Below are positions 7,134 through 9,507 of a DNA stretch of 9,507 bases, in pieces. Each line of letters starts with the position of its first letter. Position 1 is the stretch's first letter. The position numbers were made by a program, and so were the translations under genes. This DNA is from Gammaproteobacteria bacterium (GTDB lineage: Bacteria; Pseudomonadota; Gammaproteobacteria; UBA1113). The DNA lies in the NCBI GenBank assembly GCA_019752835.1, contig JAIELR010000208.1, positions 1 through 9,507 on the forward strand, in the 5' to 3' direction. The notes under the pieces were generated by a model. The model had not been told where the DNA came from, did not search any database, and saw only the letters and a list, made by a program, of their open reading frames with translations.

Positions 7134-7284
7134 ATGTCATGATCAGGTTGTTGCGCCGAACGGTAAATTATCAACAATTCTCAGAACCAGCATCGAACGC
7201 TCTGAGCAATATCATGAATGCAAGTCCAGGCACAAAGCATTGGCTGACTGGGCTCGCAATGATGAAACGGAACAATCGAAATGA
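7015..7284 (+). CDS. Rz1-like outer-membrane lipoprotein spanin (o-spanin), overlapping Rz
   Basis: The product is 89 residues. A basic start (MKTSIK) and hydrophobic core (ITVMLIAVWMM) lead to a lipobox-like MTAC at 17-20, so Cys20 should be lipidated; the +2 residue is Ala, consistent with outer-membrane sorting. The mature part has two more Cys (41 and 69), a Pro-containing early stretch and a conserved-looking tail, ALADWARND. The gene starts in the +1 frame within the i-spanin gene (119-base overlap) and continues 151 bases past its stop. AAGGGA at 7001-7006 is its ribosome site. It ends in an ATGA overlap with the next gene. Met at the -3 lipobox position is less usual than Leu. The pairing with the Rz-like gene makes the call secure. 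Confidence 0.87.
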   Translation: MKTSIKITVMLIAVWMMTACASSIPIQAPKRTAPESLLTECHDQVVAPNGKLSTILRTSIERSEQYHECKSRHKALADWARNDETEQSK

Positions 7285-7748
7285 AAATAAGCAAAGTAAA
7301 TTTTAGGACCGGCAATTATAAATACCAGCTGACCGAACGGGTGTTTGTACAAACATCGATCCGGTTGGAGCAAGACATCATCACAGAATACGTGACGCTG
7401 CTTAAATGCGGACTGATGATTCTTGAAAACAGTTATGCATGGAATGGGCCGAACTTTCCTGCCGTGCATACCGAGCTCAGCATTGTCGGATCATTGCCGC
7501 ACGATGGCGGCTACCAGCTCATTGAACTTGGCCTGCTTGATCCGAAGTGGAGAATCCACCTTGACTGGCTGCTGGGTGAGTTAGTATCGCAACCAACTGA
7601 AGGCGAGTCACTAAAAATATTCCTGCTCAATCACTGGCGCAAGATTCGCGGTGGTTATTATTTTACTATTGTGGATTTGTTTGGAGCTAGGTATGCGCAT
7701 CAGGGAAATAGCTTGCCGGGCATTGGGGAAAAGGCATGCCGGATTTAA
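7281..7748 (+). CDS. DUF1353-like phage protein
   Basis: The product is 155 residues, beginning with ATG in a 4-base overlap with the o-spanin stop. Residues 14-50 are beta-like (KYQLTERVFVQTSIR ... CGLMILENSY). They are followed by YAWNGPNFP (52-60) and SLPHDGGYQLIELGLLD (71-87), which resemble the W-x-GP and S-x-x-HD-x-x-Y core of DUF1353-type phage proteins; His74-Asp75 is the most conserved-looking pair. A later WRKIRGGYYFTIVDL segment (119-133) fits the family's tail. DUF1353 proteins are widespread in phage tail and lysis neighbourhoods, and I know of no established activity. There is no signal peptide or membrane segment. The family match is from memory of the pattern and is moderately sure. 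Confidence 0.65.
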   Translation: MKISKVNFRTGNYKYQLTERVFVQTSIRLEQDIITEYVTLLKCGLMILENSYAWNGPNFPAVHTELSIVGSLPHDGGYQLIELGLLDPKWRIHLDWLLGELVSQPTEGESLKIFLLNHWRKIRGGYYFTIVDLFGARYAHQGNSLPGIGEKACRI

Positions 7749-7936
7749 ATGGACAGGAAGGCGAGCTTAAATTTAAATTGAAGATAACAAGAGCAGCCAC
7801 CGGAAGGGTGGAAACTTACGACATGGTTGGCAAGCTTGGTGATAATTTAGGAGAACAGCATGGCAGTGACACACAGCACGGCAGCGCGGAATGCAGCGAC
7901 GGACGCAGTGACAGCCCTGATCGGAGCGTCCGGTAA
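7736..7936 (+). CDS. Small hypothetical phage protein
   Basis: The product is 66 residues. It starts with ATG 13 bases before the upstream stop, with a purine-rich GGGGAAAAGG just ahead. Residues 8-33 (EGELKFKLKITRAATGRV, then ETYDMVGK) look like a compact beta unit of a type seen in small phage proteins. The last 25 or so residues (from about 42) are read from the +2 frame of the next gene and are polar and low-complexity (QHGSDTQHGS, SDGRSDSPDR), so they may be a by-product of a shifted or lost stop and not a folded part. No function can be given. Confidence 0.5.
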   Translation: MPDLNGQEGELKFKLKITRAATGRVETYDMVGKLGDNLGEQHGSDTQHGSAECSDGRSDSPDRSVR

Positions 7937-8249
7937 TTTAAAATTAAGATTGGCTGGTAATATCGGTGCGCCTGGTGCGGTGGTTGCAACTTTGCCATTG
8001 TCAGCGGATGCATTCGGTGACTCATCGAATGGAATTGCTACGGCGAATGCCATCAGTTCAGATACCAATGCAGCAGGCAATGCATCTCCAGTGGCCAATG
8101 CAACGCTTGAAACATCCGGCGGTACCGTAGTTATCCATTGCGCAGTTGGCGCATCCGGATCTGATATCAATATGACGGGTGGCTTAACTATTGCGGCAGG
8201 CGATACGGTTGAAGTATCGAGCCTTACCTATACTGCTCTAGTAGCATAA
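7860..8249 (+). CDS. Conserved small beta-rich phage structural protein
   Basis: The product is 129 residues with a strong AGGAG at 7849-7853. The N-terminal THSTAARNAATDAVTALI helix, the Ala/Gly/Thr-rich beta middle (VVATLPLSADAFG, NGIATANAISSDTNAAGN) and the end LTIAAGDTVEVSSLTYTA match a pattern I recognise from small conserved proteins of siphovirus-like phages, usually next to fibre or tail genes. There are no membrane segments or catalytic motifs. Its 5' part overlaps the preceding gene by 77 bases. Its reading frame continues, after one TAA and three sense codons, into the start of the next gene. A virion role (tail decoration or fibre-associated) is inferred. Confidence 0.7.
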   Translation: MAVTHSTAARNAATDAVTALIGASGNLKLRLAGNIGAPGAVVATLPLSADAFGDSSNGIATANAISSDTNAAGNASPVANATLETSGGTVVIHCAVGASGSDINMTGGLTIAAGDTVEVSSLTYTALVA

Positions 8250-8258
8250 AGATTTAGC

Positions 8259-9434
8259 GTGGCAATAACTGAACTCACAGCGCAGCGCAATGCCGTTGGC
8301 GCTGGTCAGTTAACAACCGTCACATTCAACTATCCGAATACTCCGACACCCGGCAATTTACTCGTTGCCGCATTTGCTTGGCGGGGGGATGTAACCGTAA
8401 CCGGCGTGCCTTCGGGCTGGAATCTTGCTGCAAGTACGGGCAATGGTACCAATATTGACGGTGCAATTTATTACAAGATAGCCGGGGCAGCAGAACCGAC
8501 CACCGCGCAATTCACCCTATCCGGAAGTCAGAAAGCAAGTGGCGCGGCCAGCGAATGGTCCGGCATTCATGCCACGCCGCTGGATAAATTCAACGGTTCT
8601 AATGGTGTTGCAGGCACGGTACTGAATACCGGAGCAACCGGCACATTGTCGCAAGCGGCCGAGCTTGTTATTAATCTTTTCAGCGCGCGCGATACCGTAA
8701 ATTTTACAGCGTTCGGGCAAAGCCAAACGATTGTCGGTACCGCACAATCAACCGGCGGTACCACAGCATCAAGAAATTCCACGATACTAGCCGCCCAGGT
8801 TGTAAGCGCAACCACATCGGTTGATTACACGGCACAAATCGATAGTGCGCAAACCTGGGTTGCGGCCGTTGCCACATTTAAACAGGCTGCGGTTACTCAT
8901 TCTGCAAGTGGGTCACTATCAGGGCAAGGATCAAGCTTGGCAGGCAATGCGATCCATAATGTTACGCATGAAGTATCGGGCTCTTTAACGGGTCAAGGAT
9001 CTGATATTGATGGCTCGGCACGCAGATTCAGGCATTTTGATGCATCCGGTAATTTGGTTGCTGGCGGAAGTAATATCAGTGGCGATGCTGCGCGGTATCG
9101 ATCGCATGACTCGAATGCGGAGCTGATTGGTCAAGGCTCGGAATTAATCGGCTTGGCAGTTAGATACCGCTCTCACCATGCAGACGGCGAGCTGGTCGGT
9201 CAGGGCGCACAGTTAAGCGGAGATGCGGATCGATCTGACTCGGTTGCTGTTCACACTGCGGCCGGTGATCTCCTTGGCCAAGGGTCACTCATTACAGGCC
9301 GCTCCCGTAACGGTGAAATAGTGGCATCCGGAATTATCAATGCAACTTACCAAACGCACTCAGTCAATGCTGCGCTAGAACATCATGAAGTATCTGCCGC
9401 ATATGAAACCCATACCATACAGGCCGCACTATGA
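8259..9434 (+). CDS. Fibre-like protein: beta-sandwich domain plus tandem repeats
   Basis: The product is 391 residues from GTG at 8259. No convincing Shine-Dalgarno is seen, so translation may depend on re-initiation after the preceding stop nine bases upstream. Residues 1-208 form a beta-sandwich-like domain of a kind found in phage and surface proteins: TPGNLLVAAFAW (30-41), VPSGWNLAAS (50-59), GAIYYKIAGAAEPTTAQFTL (68-87), ASEWSGI (97-103) and a closing WVAAVATFKQ. Residues 213-353 are six repeats of about 23 residues with the consensus H-x-A-S-G-x-L-x-G-Q-G-S-x-I-x-G-x-A-x-R. Residues 358-391 are four 9-residue repeats with pattern H-x-[V/I]-x-A-A-[L/Y]. The design fits a fibrous beta-structured adhesin or a virion-surface protein. 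No enzyme motif is visible. The stop overlaps the next ATG. Confidence 0.72.
   Translation: MAITELTAQRNAVGAGQLTTVTFNYPNTPTPGNLLVAAFAWRGDVTVTGVPSGWNLAASTGNGTNIDGAIYYKIAGAAEPTTAQFTLSGSQKASGAASEWSGIHATPLDKFNGSNGVAGTVLNTGATGTLSQAAELVINLFSARDTVNFTAFGQSQTIVGTAQSTGGTTASRNSTILAAQVVSATTSVDYTAQIDSAQTWVAAVATFKQAAVTHSASGSLSGQGSSLAGNAIHNVTHEVSGSLTGQGSDIDGSARRFRHFDASGNLVAGGSNISGDAARYRSHDSNAELIGQGSELIGLAVRYRSHHADGELVGQGAQLSGDADRSDSVAVHTAAGDLLGQGSLITGRSRNGEIVASGIINATYQTHSVNAALEHHEVSAAYETHTIQAAL
8895..9317 (+). repeat. Six 23-residue tandem repeats in the fibre-like protein
   Basis: Units (residues of the 8259 gene): 213-235, 236-258, 259-281, 282-304, 305-327, then a 3-residue insertion, then 331-353. Core motifs are SGSLSGQGSSLAG, SGSLTGQGSDIDG, SGNLVAGGSNISG, NAELIGQGSELIG, DGELVGQGAQLSG and AGDLLGQGSLITG. 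The GQG turn is kept in five of six copies. DNA identity between copies is modest, so the copies are not recent. Confidence 0.85.
9330..9431 (+). repeat. Four 9-residue C-terminal repeats in the fibre-like protein
   Basis: Residues 358-391 of the 8259 gene read as GIINATYQT, HSVNAALEH, HEVSAAYET and HTIQAAL (the last cut short by the stop). The alternating pattern suggests short beta strands stacked as a solenoid or a trimeric beta-stem, distinct from the 23-residue repeats before it. Confidence 0.7.
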
Positions 9435-9507
9435 CGATCAAAATATTTAAACAAACGGACGTCGATATAACGATCAATGTTACCGGCATCGATGTTGGCG
9501 ACATAAC
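9431..9507 (+). CDS. Start of a phage protein (3' end outside window)
   Basis: The ATG at 9431 overlaps the preceding stop in an ATGA (9431-9434), and the frame is open to the window end for 25 codons: MTIKIFKQTDVDITINV, then TGIDVGDI. A short beta-strand start of this form resembles N-terminal domains of baseplate or fibre proteins such as BppU-like Ig folds, but 25 residues cannot establish that. Its coupling to the fibre-like gene suggests a related structural role. Confidence 0.6.
   Translation, partial: MTIKIFKQTDVDITINVTGIDVGDI

Noticed and set aside
8895..9317. CRISPR-like or recent DNA tandem repeat
   Set aside because: The periodicity is at protein level with divergent DNA; there are no identical direct repeats with unique spacers.
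1..9507. tRNA genes, attachment sites or insertion sequences
   Set aside because: No cloverleaf-like segment, transposase or terminal inverted repeats were seen by eye on either strand.

Overview
The window is part of a tailed-phage late region, either a prophage or a phage genome. Every supported gene lies on the + strand and is packed head to tail, with ATGA/TGATG stop-start overlaps or gaps of a few bases to about 20, apart from one 93-base gap that holds a terminator. The tape measure protein, tail-fibre-like proteins, a holin and an Rz/Rz1-type spanin pair indicate a long-tailed phage (siphovirus-like or myovirus-like) of a Gram-negative host. The moderate GC content and the protein style suggest a beta- or gammaproteobacterium, and a Nitrosomonas-like host would fit, but that is an impression and not a demonstrated fact.

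Region 1 (1-3665) is the distal tail. It holds the C-terminal part of the tape measure protein (2-787), a tail protein with an N-terminal CBM5/12-like segment (784-1698), a fibre or receptor-binding protein whose C-terminal half is a regular seven-fold repeat best read as a seven-bladed beta-propeller (1700-3439), and a 69-residue tail-anchored membrane protein (3456-3665). A clear intrinsic terminator (3692-3718) closes this region.

Region 2 (3759-7284) carries a modular tail fibre (3759-5321), a TIM-barrel protein resembling clan GH-A glycoside hydrolases (5321-6517), a two-TM holin candidate (6529-6768), and an overlapping inner-membrane/outer-membrane spanin pair (6771-7133 and 7015-7284). 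No standard muramidase, amidase or transglycosylase endolysin is visible. The hydrolase-like gene occupies the place where an endolysin might be expected, but it could equally be a tail-borne glycosidase.

Region 3 (7281-9507) holds a DUF1353-like phage protein (7281-7748), a small overlapping protein (7736-7936), a conserved small beta-rich phage protein (7860-8249), a fibre-like protein ending in six 23-residue repeats and four 9-residue repeats (8259-9434), and the first 25 codons of another gene (9431 onward).

I see no integrase, transposase, tRNA, CRISPR array, reverse transcriptase or obvious defence genes. The most interesting content is the set of host-contact proteins (propeller, GH-A-like barrel, repeat fibre) and the apparent lack of a conventional endolysin beside the holin and spanins.
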